DNA from: a virus
DNA length: 64,000 bases
IMG/VR virus record: IMGVR_UViG_3300042367_000228
Span: 308,017-372,016 of that record
Reading direction: 5' to 3' (one strand)
Both the position numbers and the translations under genes were made by a program. The notes beneath the pieces are model-generated. The model searched no databases, was not told where the DNA came from, and worked only from the letters and a program-made list of their open reading frames with translations. How positions within the stretch are numbered: position 1 is the stretch's first letter; every line of letters starts with the position of its first letter. Of the stretch, positions 40,454 to 48,591 are shown piece after piece.

Positions 40454-40482
40454 TTGCAAACCAACAAACAATTTGCTATAAT
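40454..40482 (+). promoter_or_regulatory. Early promoter
   Basis: TTGCAA-17-TATAAT; for 40515. Confidence 0.87.
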
Positions 40483-40514
40483 ATGTTTTTACTTAAACAC
40501 CTGTGGAGCTTACT

Positions 40515-40862
40515 ATGCCATCAATACAAGAAAAAATCACTACTGACATCCACAACACATTTGCGAAGTATGGGTTTGAACCAGTAACTGTTAAATCAGT
40601 TAGCAACATGGGTTATTGGAGCATTCAACGTCCAGATGACTTAACAGAGTACGGACGTGTAGGATTTAACTTCCAAGGTAGCTACAACATCTTTAGCATT
40701 AAGATTGGTGATCGTAAAATTGAAAGCCAACCCGGCCGTGCAGATTACTTTGACTTTCACATTAACACAAGTGAAAATGACAAGTATCAAAACTTTAAGG
40801 AAGTTTTAGCTAAAGAGTTGTTTGAATTGAACTACGAATTAGATAGTGAGGTTGCAGCATGA
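40515..40862 (+). CDS. Hypothetical protein
   Basis: 115 residues, RBS GGAGC. Mixed alpha/beta; no domain recognised. Confidence 0.62.
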   Translation: MPSIQEKITTDIHNTFAKYGFEPVTVKSVSNMGYWSIQRPDDLTEYGRVGFNFQGSYNIFSIKIGDRKIESQPGRADYFDFHINTSENDKYQNFKEVLAKELFELNYELDSEVAA

Positions 40863-41047
40863 TTCCAGTAGACGCAGAAGTTATTAGACACTCAACATCT
40901 GGGTACACAGTTAAACTGTATGTACCTGTGCCCAACCAAGTTAGTATGGATAAGTTCTACTTTACAGGTGATTCTAAGACCCAAGCTATATCTAAAGCCA
41001 GGGCTAAAGCAAGAGCATGTGGTTACAAATTAAATATGGTGATGTAA
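40859..41047 (+). CDS. Hypothetical protein
   Basis: 62 residues, ATGA overlap. Basic C-terminus (KAISKARAKARACGYK). Confidence 0.6.
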   Translation: MIPVDAEVIRHSTSGYTVKLYVPVPNQVSMDKFYFTGDSKTQAISKARAKARACGYKLNMVM

Positions 41048-41160
41048 TGAAAGCATTAACGGTTCTCGTGTATATCGCATGGCTTGGTGTATTAGCTATG
41101 TTAGTATGGAGAGTAATTGATTTAAATACTACTTGCGTTATCAATAGCAGTTTGCTATAA
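41047..41160 (+). CDS. Small membrane protein whose end overlaps a promoter
   Basis: 37 residues, TAATG overlap. Hydrophobic 3-21 (LTVLVYIAWLGVLAMLV). Its last codons run through the -35 and its stop TAA sits in the -10 TATAAT of the next promoter. Confidence 0.45.
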   Translation: MKALTVLVYIAWLGVLAMLVWRVIDLNTTCVINSSLL

Positions 41161-41161
41161 T
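41133..41161 (+). promoter_or_regulatory. Early promoter
   Basis: TTGCGT-17-TATAAT; for 41195. Confidence 0.85.
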
Positions 41162-41194
41162 ATGTTTTTACTTACACAATAACTGGAGCACACT

Positions 41195-41473
41195 ATGTCA
41201 AAATTTAGTAACACACTTGATCAGTACATTGAACAAGAAGACATTTGGCACTTTGAAGGCGAAACAGGTGTTCGCAACTTGAAGGAAATTATTTCAACAA
41301 TTGGGTATAGCGGCTACGGTGGCGTATTAGAAAACTTCCTAGCTGACAACAGTGGTTGCATTGAAGCAATGATTGAATGGATCAAAGCTAATGACTACTC
41401 AGGTGATTGGGATATGTTAGTATCAGCAGAGCTTGCTCCAGTTAAAGAAGACGAAGAAGAGGATGCAGAATGA
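41195..41473 (+). CDS. Hypothetical acidic protein
   Basis: 92 residues, RBS GGAGC; contains a Gly-rich IGYSGYGGVLENFL segment. No assignment. Confidence 0.62.
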   Translation: MSKFSNTLDQYIEQEDIWHFEGETGVRNLKEIISTIGYSGYGGVLENFLADNSGCIEAMIEWIKANDYSGDWDMLVSAELAPVKEDEEEDAE

Positions 41474-41610
41474 ATCAAGAACTAGTTGATAAAGTGTTAG
41501 CACAGATTGTAAGTGATGTTAGGTTCCAAGACTACACAGCTATTGAAGAACTGTTAACAGCTATTCCTGAACACCTATTAGTAGGGTTCCTTGTAGAAGG
41601 TGATGTGTAA
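41470..41610 (+). CDS. Hypothetical small acidic protein
   Basis: 46 residues, ATGA overlap upstream and TAATG overlap downstream; helical. Resembles short DUF-like 'AIEELL' phage proteins. Confidence 0.58.
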   Translation: MNQELVDKVLAQIVSDVRFQDYTAIEELLTAIPEHLLVGFLVEGDV

Positions 41611-41891
41611 TGGCTAATAAGTTTGTAAACGATTTGCGTAAAGGTGATGCAGTTATTGTTGAAACTGGAGTCCTGCAAGTAATTAGAGAGCTTCATCCAG
41701 CCGGCGGCAAGAATGTAGCCATTGAGTTTAACAATGGCAAAACAATGATTGTGGGCCTAACTACATTAGTACCAGTGGTATCAAGTAAAGTTGACACTAG
41801 CCTGTCAGTTGAAGAAGTGTATAACATGGTGTTAGATGATAATATGTCGCTAACTGAATTTACTGTATGGGTTGCGGCCCGTGGCAAATAA
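41610..41891 (+). CDS. Hypothetical protein
   Basis: 93 residues. N-half looks like a small beta-barrel (RKGDAVIVETG, NVAIEFNNGKTMIV). Confidence 0.6.
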   Translation: MANKFVNDLRKGDAVIVETGVLQVIRELHPAGGKNVAIEFNNGKTMIVGLTTLVPVVSSKVDTSLSVEEVYNMVLDDNMSLTEFTVWVAARGK

Positions 41892-41903
41892 GAGGACTAC
41901 AAT

Positions 41904-42062
41904 ATGAAACAATGGTTTAAAGAATTTGTTCACAATGCTATCGTTCACCCATTAATGATGTTCATGCCTGCAAAGTATGCTAACTGGTTACATGATCGTA
42001 ATGCTACATGGACATTTAACTTAGGACGTTACGACGAGCTACAGCTCGAAGGTAAGGAGTAG
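41904..42062 (+). CDS. Small phage protein, 'HN..VHP' family
   Basis: 52 residues, RBS AGAGGA. HNAIVHPLMMFMP and HDRNATWTF match the protein at 651-794. Confidence 0.65.
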   Translation: MKQWFKEFVHNAIVHPLMMFMPAKYANWLHDRNATWTFNLGRYDELQLEGKE

Positions 42063-42064
42063 GT

Positions 42065-42358
42065 ATGTATTTGATTCCAATAGCAAAGCAGTATCCAAAA
42101 AATGTATTGCCATTGCAGTTTAAGTTACGGTTGTTTCACAAATTGCCTCAACGTACTATGCGCACCTCGAGTGGCAGAACAATGCCAGCACCACGTACAA
42201 ACGGTCCTGTGACATATTTGCAAGTAGCATGGGTAGAGGACCAACGAGTTAAGAAGACTATTCGTATGACGCGAATAATGTTCCGCATGGGAATGAGAGA
42301 ATGGAGTGCATCTATTAAGCCTAACATTCACCCTGAGCACGTTATAGCAGACAACTGA
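42065..42358 (+). CDS. Hypothetical basic protein
   Basis: 97 residues, RBS AAGGAG. Arg/Met-rich (IRMTRIMFRMGMREW). No domain recognised. Confidence 0.58.
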   Translation: MYLIPIAKQYPKNVLPLQFKLRLFHKLPQRTMRTSSGRTMPAPRTNGPVTYLQVAWVEDQRVKKTIRMTRIMFRMGMREWSASIKPNIHPEHVIADN

Positions 42359-42370
42359 TGTAAAAACCAT

Positions 42371-42399
42371 TTGCAAACCAGCGCATAGTTTGTTATACT
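42371..42399 (+). promoter_or_regulatory. Early promoter with -10 palindrome
   Basis: TTGCAA-17-TATACT with AGCGCATAGT / ACTATGCGCT (42380-42406); for 42433. Confidence 0.88.
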
Positions 42400-42432
42400 A
42401 TGCGCTTACTAACAAACAATTAGGAGCACAAT

Positions 42433-42540
42433 ATGCAATCGTTACGCAACAAGTTATTTCCATCAGGCGACTACACATTAGGGTTTGCTATTGTGGATGC
42501 AATTTTAGTAGTATTAGTAATCACTTTAATAGTAATTTAG
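42433..42540 (+). CDS. Small membrane protein
   Basis: 35 residues, RBS AGGAGC. C-terminal hydrophobic helix (FAIVDAILVVLVITLIVI). Confidence 0.55.
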   Translation: MQSLRNKLFPSGDYTLGFAIVDAILVVLVITLIVI

Positions 42541-42549
42541 GAGCGCGTT

Positions 42550-42879
42550 ATGTTACATGAAACAAGACTTGGCAAAACTATGCACGGCGTGTGGAAAGCA
42601 GAATCAAATGTAATGCTTGATGACACATTATGCTTCACTTTAACAACAATGAAACGCGCATCAGGTTCAGTAGTTACTTCAGCATCCGTTGCTAAACGTG
42701 AAGGTAACTTCTATACACACAGAATGTATGAAGACTATAGCCGTCAACTTGAGAGTCACAAGTATTCAAGGGTCACTGCTAAAGTAATTGAAACTCAGCA
42801 CATTGGCGTGTTAAGTGGTATCGATGAATACATTAACGAAGCCCGTGCAAAATACGGCATTGAACTAATTTACGCTTAG
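42550..42879 (+). CDS. Hypothetical protein
   Basis: 109 residues, RBS GGAGC. No domain recognised. Confidence 0.62.
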   Translation: MLHETRLGKTMHGVWKAESNVMLDDTLCFTLTTMKRASGSVVTSASVAKREGNFYTHRMYEDYSRQLESHKYSRVTAKVIETQHIGVLSGIDEYINEARAKYGIELIYA

Positions 42880-42888
42880 GAGATTACT

Positions 42889-43299
42889 ATGGGTTACTGT
42901 GTAACGATTAAACATTCAACTGCAACTATTCCAAATAAGAATCGTGACGAGGTATTACAGATCTGGAAAGATCTTAACAAGCCTGAAAATGATCATCTCA
43001 AACGCGGCGGTGCATATCGCGATGGCGAAAAGCATACTGCGTGGTATTCATGGATGCCTGCAAACTATCACGAGACTGTTGAATCAGTAGAGGACGTACT
43101 CACTGAGTTAGGGTTCGAGACTGAGCTTGGACCATTTGGCGAAGTGCTAATTTGCAATTACGATAGTAAACGAGGCCAAGAGGAGTTATTCTTTAAACGG
43201 GTAGCTCACTTAATGACAGGGCAGATCCAATGGGAAGGTGAAGACGGCGGTACATGGGTCTGGGACTTAGGTAACAAAGATACGGTAACACTTGAGTAA
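42889..43299 (+). CDS. Hypothetical protein
   Basis: 136 residues, RBS AGGAG. MGYCVTIKHSTATIP; later GPFGEVLICNYDSKRGQ. Probably a conserved phage family, not assigned. Confidence 0.65.
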   Translation: MGYCVTIKHSTATIPNKNRDEVLQIWKDLNKPENDHLKRGGAYRDGEKHTAWYSWMPANYHETVESVEDVLTELGFETELGPFGEVLICNYDSKRGQEELFFKRVAHLMTGQIQWEGEDGGTWVWDLGNKDTVTLE

Positions 43300-43307
43300 T
43301 AAACCAT

Positions 43308-43336
43308 TTGCAATCCAGCGCATAGTTTGTTATACT
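43308..43336 (+). promoter_or_regulatory. Early promoter with -10 palindrome
   Basis: TTGCAA-17-TATACT with dyad 43317-43343; for 43368. Confidence 0.88.
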
Positions 43337-43367
43337 ATGCGCTTACTTACTTAGTTTAGGAGCAGTT

Positions 43368-43571
43368 ATGCACTATCATTACAACCAATTCAAAAACAAA
43401 CTAGCCGCTATGAGTTGGGAACAACTTGAAGCCATGTTTGAGCAGTACAGTGAAATGCAATCAAGATCAGTTGGCGATGAACTTAAACTGGAAATGATTG
43501 CAATTGAACTTGACACACGCGAAGCTGATGATGACTTTGAGAGAGTGAGATATGATGTCTACGAATACTAG
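43368..43571 (+). CDS. Hypothetical protein
   Basis: 67 residues, RBS AGGAGC. Helical, acidic; overlaps the next gene by 20 bases. Confidence 0.6.
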   Translation: MHYHYNQFKNKLAAMSWEQLEAMFEQYSEMQSRSVGDELKLEMIAIELDTREADDDFERVRYDVYEY

Positions 43572-43887
43572 TCCTATGAGCAATGACGACATTGCAAGCA
43601 AACTACACGATGTATTAGAGATACTTGACACTGTATATGATACACTAGTTAGTGGCACTAATGACGAGCTTATTACTTCAATTGATGAAGCAACTGAGTC
43701 TGTAGCAAGCGCGTTATGGTTAATACACAAAGAAGTCCAATCGCGTGTAATACGCGAGTCGTATGAAGGCAGTGTATGTCCAGATTGCGGAGAAGAGATT
43801 CCAACTGATGTAGTAAACGGAAAAGCGTGTGAGAATTGCGGACACGTATTTGTTGATCCTAGACTTAATGACGATATAGGTGCATAA
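43552..43887 (+). CDS. Zinc-ribbon protein
   Basis: 111 residues (double ATG start). N-half helical; C-half VCPDCGEEIPTD and ACENCGHVFVDP form a classic CxxC...CxxC zinc ribbon. Possibly nucleic-acid or RNA-polymerase binding (inference). Confidence 0.7.
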   Translation: MMSTNTSPMSNDDIASKLHDVLEILDTVYDTLVSGTNDELITSIDEATESVASALWLIHKEVQSRVIRESYEGSVCPDCGEEIPTDVVNGKACENCGHVFVDPRLNDDIGA

Positions 43888-44180
43888 TGATAAACACTGC
43901 AATGACTGTGAAAAAAGACGAGTACAATGTATTCACTTCTAAGTTAGCCGATAAGTGTAGAGAACAAGGTAGTGTATTAGTTCAGTTACGTAACAACACC
44001 ATTGTAAGTGTTAAGCTGTACGAAGACCTTGAAGACGATACTGAAACAGTACACTTTACATCAGTTGATCATGACTATACGTGGCACTTAGATGGCTCTA
44101 GTTTTAAGAGCTTTAACTATGATATTATGATGATGGGCAGTAACAACTTGTTATCCAATCGTTGGGGAGATTATTTATAA
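43887..44180 (+). CDS. Hypothetical protein
   Basis: 97 residues, TAATG overlaps at both ends. No domain recognised. Confidence 0.6.
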   Translation: MINTAMTVKKDEYNVFTSKLADKCREQGSVLVQLRNNTIVSVKLYEDLEDDTETVHFTSVDHDYTWHLDGSSFKSFNYDIMMMGSNNLLSNRWGDYL

Positions 44181-44455
44181 TGGCTAGAGCAAAAAAAATG
44201 TTTAGAGTAGTATCAACTCGTCACCGTAGCGGCACTACGTCTGCGATAACAGCAGAATTAGATGTGCTAATCCACGCACACGCTTACACATTGGAATGCG
44301 GCGCAAGCTGGCAACATGAAAAGGGTAACAAAAAGATCAATCAAAAACCTAAGAGCATCGCGTCTCTTATCACTAACTTAAACAATGCTGTAAACAACAC
44401 TGCGGCTAATGGCTATGCAAGTATAAGTTATCATTGGGAAGAGGCAGAAGCTTAA
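44180..44455 (+). CDS. Hypothetical basic protein
   Basis: 91 residues. Basic N-terminus (MARAKKMFRVVSTRHRS). No domain recognised. Confidence 0.6.
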   Translation: MARAKKMFRVVSTRHRSGTTSAITAELDVLIHAHAYTLECGASWQHEKGNKKINQKPKSIASLITNLNNAVNNTAANGYASISYHWEEAEA

Positions 44456-44727
44456 TGGCTACAATGGTTACACAAAAGTGCCAACGATGTAAGAATCCGT
44501 TTGAAGCAAGGCTTGCAGATGTAAAGCGAGGGTGGGGTAAGTTTTGTTCTAAATCCTGCAAAGCTATTAAGCAAGAAGCTCGCACTGGCCAGTACAAAAA
44601 GATCCTTAAGGATCGTCACTATCATACCGAGTACGGTGGTATACCATCTTATGATAAGAACGGCGAGTATGAAGGGTTTACTGCAATATGGACTGATGAA
44701 GATTTTGATAGTCCAACTTTTAGGTAA
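44455..44727 (+). CDS. Small zinc-finger-like protein
   Basis: 90 residues, TAATG overlap. CQRCKNPFEARLADVKRGWG and FCSKSCKAI give a four-Cys site like those of HNH-associated or ribosomal zinc ribbons. Confidence 0.66.
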   Translation: MATMVTQKCQRCKNPFEARLADVKRGWGKFCSKSCKAIKQEARTGQYKKILKDRHYHTEYGGIPSYDKNGEYEGFTAIWTDEDFDSPTFR

Positions 44728-44735
44728 TTACGGAT

Positions 44736-44876
44736 ATGCCAAGTAAAAGAACAATAATTGAAATACTTTTTTTGGTAGCGTGGTTTCTCTACGCTACCAT
44801 TTCTTATGAGTATGAACTCATACCTGCTCCGGGTGTAGTGGATATGGGCAACGGCGTTTATCTTTACACCATTTAA
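44736..44876 (+). CDS. Small membrane protein
   Basis: 46 residues. One hydrophobic helix (IIEILFLVAWFLYATISY). Its coding region contains an inverted repeat GGTAGCGT ... ACGCTACC. Confidence 0.48.
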   Translation: MPSKRTIIEILFLVAWFLYATISYEYELIPAPGVVDMGNGVYLYTI

Positions 44877-44885
44877 CTGCGTTAA

Positions 44886-44918
44886 TTTTGCTGTAAAGTT
44901 TAATATTTTACAGCAAAA
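44886..44918. repeat. Inverted repeat / hairpin
   Basis: TTTTGCTGTAAA ... TTTACAGCAAAA, 12-base arms with a nine-base loop, between transcription units. Confidence 0.6.
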
Positions 44919-45008
44919 AATCATGTGTTAAAGCTGGTATCCAGCGCGTAAATTATAAAGTAATACAATGTATTAGCAAAAACAAAACAAAACAAAAAAG
45001 GAGATTAT

Positions 45009-45272
45009 ATGTTAAACTCAATATCAAGCGTATCAGCAATACTATCAGATGCCAAATATGTTATGGAAGTATTCGCTAAACAAAAAGAAGCTCAACAACC
45101 TATTGTTACTCCAGAGAAAGCATTGCATTCTACACAAGTGATGAACAAGGTGCATAACGATCAATTAGCAAAAGATCCAACGTGGATTAATGGAGTTCAC
45201 TGCCATGGCTCACTTAGCCGACATAACTACACATACTCTTATACGGGTCAAACACCAGTTGCAATCCAGTAA
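45009..45272 (+). CDS. Hypothetical protein
   Basis: 87 residues, RBS AAAAGGAG. Its end overlaps the next promoter's -35 box. No domain recognised. Confidence 0.6.
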   Translation: MLNSISSVSAILSDAKYVMEVFAKQKEAQQPIVTPEKALHSTQVMNKVHNDQLAKDPTWINGVHCHGSLSRHNYTYSYTGQTPVAIQ

Positions 45273-45287
45273 GTAATTTGCTATAAT
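45259..45287 (+). promoter_or_regulatory. Early promoter
   Basis: TTGCAA-17-TATAAT; for 45318. Confidence 0.87.
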
Positions 45288-45317
45288 ATATTTTTAGTTA
45301 AACAACAAAGGAGCATT

Positions 45318-45746
45318 ATGTCAAAGGCACACACTAAAGAAATTAGTATCTATTTAGAAGATGTCCAATGGATCGATCTACGTTATTTTAGATCGTGGTT
45401 AGAGAAACATGATGCATCTGAAGCAGCAACAATGCATCAAATCGTTGATAAGTTATGGCATGGAGATACTGACATCAATTGGAGATCCATGCCTGCAATC
45501 AAACAATGGCTTATGACTATTGAACATGATGTTGCAACAAAATTGTATGATTTAATTGAACACTTGCAAGATAGGGTGTTAGATACAGATGTACTAACAC
45601 CTAAAGAAATCTATGGTTGGGAAATTAATGATACAGCTATAGAACACACCCCTAAACACCTTAAGTTGGTTGTTAGCAATTACTTTAGGCCTCTCGAAAG
45701 AATTGATCAGCCTGCAAAGCCTGACCCAGTATTAACTTTGGTATAA
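45318..45746 (+). CDS. Hypothetical protein
   Basis: 142 residues, RBS AGGAGC. Helical and Trp-rich; no domain recognised. Confidence 0.62.
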   Translation: MSKAHTKEISIYLEDVQWIDLRYFRSWLEKHDASEAATMHQIVDKLWHGDTDINWRSMPAIKQWLMTIEHDVATKLYDLIEHLQDRVLDTDVLTPKEIYGWEINDTAIEHTPKHLKLVVSNYFRPLERIDQPAKPDPVLTLV

Positions 45747-45753
45747 TTACCAC

Positions 45754-45782
45754 TTGCTTACCAGTGCATAGTATGTTATACT
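45754..45782 (+). promoter_or_regulatory. Early promoter with variant -10 palindrome
   Basis: TTGCTT-17-TATACT with AGTGCATAGT / ACTATGCACT (45763-45789); for 45816. Confidence 0.88.
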
Positions 45783-45815
45783 ATGCACTTACTAACAACA
45801 ACTGCGGAGCGCACT

Positions 45816-45974
45816 ATGCAATACACACGTGAATATCTAATTAGATTAATCGATCGTAGCTACTCTTTGATTCAAGAGCCTGGGTTGTATTCAGATGCTG
45901 AACAAATAGAATTGCTTGATGATTTGCAAGATGCAATTGATGCCGAAGTTGAAATTGCAGATACCTGGGAGTAA
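45816..45974 (+). CDS. Hypothetical acidic helical protein
   Basis: 52 residues, RBS GGAGC. No domain recognised. Confidence 0.58.
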   Translation: MQYTREYLIRLIDRSYSLIQEPGLYSDAEQIELLDDLQDAIDAEVEIADTWE

Positions 45975-45976
45975 TC

Positions 45977-46252
45977 ATGAAACGAGTATTGTTAGCATTA
46001 GCTTTATCATCTAATGTAATGGCTGAGCCATTAGTTACTATTCCAGCATACAAAGACCCTACTGGGTTTTATGCACACGTTCGCTGTTCAGGCCAGAACC
46101 TATACGAAGTATGCCCGACTAAACTTGAAGTGAACTGTTGTGTAGAGGCACAAGCCCCCAAACAGATTCACTTGCCGCGCACAGATACACGAGCGCAACT
46201 GCGTAAGATTGACCCAACCGCGGACTACCGCTATAACTATCGAATTCAATAA
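45977..46252 (+). CDS. Secreted Cys-containing protein
   Basis: 91 residues. Signal peptide MKRVLLALALSSNVMAEP; mature part has Cys in RCSGQ, EVCPT and NCCVE, so periplasmic disulfides are likely. Function unknown. Confidence 0.68.
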   Translation: MKRVLLALALSSNVMAEPLVTIPAYKDPTGFYAHVRCSGQNLYEVCPTKLEVNCCVEAQAPKQIHLPRTDTRAQLRKIDPTADYRYNYRIQ

Positions 46253-46265
46253 CTAAAAGGAACAC

Positions 46266-46511
46266 ATGAAACAACACGTAATTACCGCTATCAACATCTT
46301 CTGTTACTTTACTACGGCTGCCATATTATCAGCGTTTATATGGGTGTTTACAGGCCCGGCTGATACTAGCCCAGAGGGTGAACAATTTCATCAATGTATG
46401 GACACAGCTAAGACATTAGCACCAGACGCTGATACTAAGCTAATGATCCAACGTGGATGCTTTGGTAACTACTTAATTGGTGTAGGCCAACAGATTGGCA
46501 AATCCGAATAG
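46266..46511 (+). CDS. Membrane-anchored periplasmic protein
   Basis: 81 residues, RBS AAGGAA. N-terminal signal anchor (AINIFCYFTTAAILSAFIWVF), then a helical domain with two Cys (FHQCMDTAK, QRGCFGN). Confidence 0.65.
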   Translation: MKQHVITAINIFCYFTTAAILSAFIWVFTGPADTSPEGEQFHQCMDTAKTLAPDADTKLMIQRGCFGNYLIGVGQQIGKSE

Positions 46512-46520
46512 CAAATATAC

Positions 46521-46546
46521 GGCGTAGTAGTGATTTCTACTACGCC
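46521..46546 (+). terminator. Hairpin, probable terminator
   Basis: GGCGTAGTAG-TGATTT-CTACTACGCC, ten perfect pairs, followed by a pyrimidine-rich run. Confidence 0.65.
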
Positions 46547-46567
46547 ATCCCTCTTTAAGGAACTATC

Positions 46568-46765
46568 ATGCACTTTATAACATTAAAAAGAGTAGTCAAT
46601 AAATCAACAGTACAAGTAGACACATTTGAAATAGACATTAGAGTAAAAGACATTGTAGCATTTCATGATGGCCTGATTGTAGTAGGCGCCCATCAGTTCC
46701 ATGTAATTGAATCAAGAAGAGACATCCACGATAAAATTCGTAAAGCAGATACAACATGGGAATAA
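46568..46765 (+). CDS. Hypothetical protein
   Basis: 65 residues, RBS AAGGAA. Beta-rich; opens the operon that contains the 25-gene array, although no promoter is obvious. Confidence 0.58.
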   Translation: MHFITLKRVVNKSTVQVDTFEIDIRVKDIVAFHDGLIVVGAHQFHVIESRRDIHDKIRKADTTWE

Positions 46766-47145
46766 TTCCGACTAACCCGCCACCGAGCATGCCACTGCAG
46801 ACATTGCAAAGTTCATATTTTTCAAGTCCTGTGATTAGCAACAGCCATATGCAAGAGTTAAGGACAGGACTTAGCGAACAAATTATTAAGCCAGTACTTA
46901 AATGGGCAGGTAGAACGATGTTAAACTTAGACCTAGCTCCTAGGTCACAAAACAAAATGTCATTTGACGAAGCTCAAATGTATATTCTCTTTTGTAAACA
47001 CAATGGATACAAGAACTGGAGACTTCCAACGCGTGAAGAATGGGAAACTATTAACGGTTGGGAGACACCTGTATGGTTAGTTGAAAAGGACAACGTAGTA
47101 ACGGATAAAGACTGGTATGCACAACCAGTACGGGACAAGAAATGA
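46756..47145 (+). CDS. W-R-L-P-T family with N-terminal extension, copy 25
   Basis: 129 residues. Residues 1-54 resemble a phage virion or Mu-type tail segment rich in Pro/Ser; an internal ATG at 46918 begins the usual MLNLDLAPRS. Core FDEAQMYILF, NWRLPT, QPVRDKK. Heads the array to 52554. Confidence 0.66.
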   Translation: MGIIPTNPPPSMPLQTLQSSYFSSPVISNSHMQELRTGLSEQIIKPVLKWAGRTMLNLDLAPRSQNKMSFDEAQMYILFCKHNGYKNWRLPTREEWETINGWETPVWLVEKDNVVTDKDWYAQPVRDKK

Positions 47146-47384
47146 TAGAGCTAGCGCCACATGAGCTATGGAAGTATGACGTAAACAAACATGAAGCTAG
47201 GCTGTACATATTCATGCTTAAAGGCTATAGAATGGGTACATTAGGAGAGATGCAATCATTAATCGACGCTATACGAGAAGTTGATCATGAAATGTGGGAC
47301 GCATGGACACTAGATGCAATAGATAGCGACGCTATACCAGACGACGAAACCGGAACAGCTATACCACTGAGAGATATAACATGA
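47142..47384 (+). CDS. W-R-L-P-T mini-protein, copy 26 (divergent)
   Basis: 80 residues. NKHEARLYIFM, GYRMGT replaces WRLPT, IPLRDIT. MIELAP start. Confidence 0.66.
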   Translation: MIELAPHELWKYDVNKHEARLYIFMLKGYRMGTLGEMQSLIDAIREVDHEMWDAWTLDAIDSDAIPDDETGTAIPLRDIT

Positions 47385-47623
47385 TAGAATATGGAAAGAA
47401 ATCAGAAAACGATTTAAACTACGATGCGGCATTTATGTATTGCTTTTGGCATGAGCCAGTGGGCACTTGGAGGCTTCCGACTGAGCAGGAATACTTCCAA
47501 AAGATGCGACTAAAACACCCAAGTAGTATAATTCCCACTTGGTATGAAGATAGAGATCAGCTTGCAGAGAAAGTACATCAACAACCTGCTAAAATGCGAG
47601 TAGTGCCTGTACGATCGCTATGA
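47381..47623 (+). CDS. W-R-L-P-T mini-protein, copy 27
   Basis: 80 residues. YDAAFMYCFW, TWRLPT with a shortened loop before it, VPVRSL. Confidence 0.72.
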   Translation: MIEYGKKSENDLNYDAAFMYCFWHEPVGTWRLPTEQEYFQKMRLKHPSSIIPTWYEDRDQLAEKVHQQPAKMRVVPVRSL

Positions 47624-47877
47624 CCCAGGTTAGTTACTATGCTAATAATATAAGGTTTCACCATTTGATTGAAGTAGCTCCAACGTCTAATGAAATGATG
47701 ACGTACGACCATGCTAAGATGTATATCATGTTCTATGAACACAATGGACATAGAGATTGGAGGTTGCCTACGTTACAAGAATGGCTAAGCCATAATCCGC
47801 CATTGATAGGGTGGGATGATCACGGAGAACATATTAGTGATATAGTTCGTTATGTAACCCCAGTAAGAGACCTATGA
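47620..47877 (+). CDS. W-R-L-P-T mini-protein, copy 28
   Basis: 85 residues. Ten-residue extension before LIEVAPTS; YDHAKMYIMF, DWRLPT, TPVRDL. Confidence 0.72.
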   Translation: MTQVSYYANNIRFHHLIEVAPTSNEMMTYDHAKMYIMFYEHNGHRDWRLPTLQEWLSHNPPLIGWDDHGEHISDIVRYVTPVRDL

Positions 47878-48101
47878 AACTTGAACTAGCTCCTCCATCT
47901 ATTCAACTACACAGAGATGAAGCATTCCTATATGTTTGGACGTGTACACACAACAACAAGTATGACTGGCGTCTGCCTACCCTACATGAATCAAGCAAAA
48001 ATAGTCTTACTGGCTGGAATGAATATGACTTATATGTATTTGCACATGAGATATCATACGACCCAATCTATTGGACAATTACCCCAGTGAGAGACTTATG
48101 A
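47874..48101 (+). CDS. W-R-L-P-T mini-protein, copy 29
   Basis: 75 residues. MKLELAPPS, RDEAFLYVWT, YDWRLPT, TPVRDL. Confidence 0.74.
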   Translation: MKLELAPPSIQLHRDEAFLYVWTCTHNNKYDWRLPTLHESSKNSLTGWNEYDLYVFAHEISYDPIYWTITPVRDL

Positions 48102-48313
48102 TTGAATTAGCTCCAGTATCTACAGAAAGGATGACCTATGACAATGCTAAATTGTACATCCTGTTCTATGAATATAATGGCTATAGAGATTGGCGTCTGC
48201 CTACATTCACTGAATGGATCACCCGCGACGATGTATATGGGTGGGATGATACAGAACCATCAATTGATTATGGTCCAAAACTTCGTGTTGTAACCCCAGT
48301 GAGAGACTTATGA
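48098..48313 (+). CDS. W-R-L-P-T mini-protein, copy 30
   Basis: 71 residues. MIELAPVS, YDNAKLYILF, DWRLPT, TPVRDL; close to copy 28 in the middle (GWDD). Confidence 0.74.
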   Translation: MIELAPVSTERMTYDNAKLYILFYEYNGYRDWRLPTFTEWITRDDVYGWDDTEPSIDYGPKLRVVTPVRDL

Positions 48314-48591
48314 TTGAAATAGCCCCAAGATTCGCACAACGTATGACATACGACGAAGCCATATTAAACTTATTCATGTTTGTACATAATGGAAAGAAAG
48401 ACTGGCGCATGCCTACCGAATACGAATACTACTACGGTACCGCCCGAGCTATAGAGAAGTCGTGGCATCGCGAAAAAGTAGATGAGTTTACTAACTGGTA
48501 CTTAACCCCTGTGAGAGATGTCAAATTTGTTTACATACCCAGCATAACGTGTTATAATAAAGACATACTGTTTAATAAGAGATACAGATGA
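48310..48591 (+). CDS. W-R-L-P-T mini-protein, copy 31, extended through a promoter
   Basis: 93 residues. YDEAILNLFM, DWRMPT, TPVRDVK, then a 22-residue tail translated from an early-promoter sequence (48530-48558). Confidence 0.7.
   Translation: MIEIAPRFAQRMTYDEAILNLFMFVHNGKKDWRMPTEYEYYYGTARAIEKSWHREKVDEFTNWYLTPVRDVKFVYIPSITCYNKDILFNKRYR
48530..48558 (+). promoter_or_regulatory. Early promoter inside the array
   Basis: TTTACA-17-TATAAT within the end of copy 31; gives the downstream 18 copies their own transcript. Confidence 0.82.

Noticed and set aside
44886-44918. Strong intrinsic terminator
   Set aside because: The stem is long, but the plus-strand 3' side is A-rich, so there is no U-tract; recorded as an inverted repeat only.
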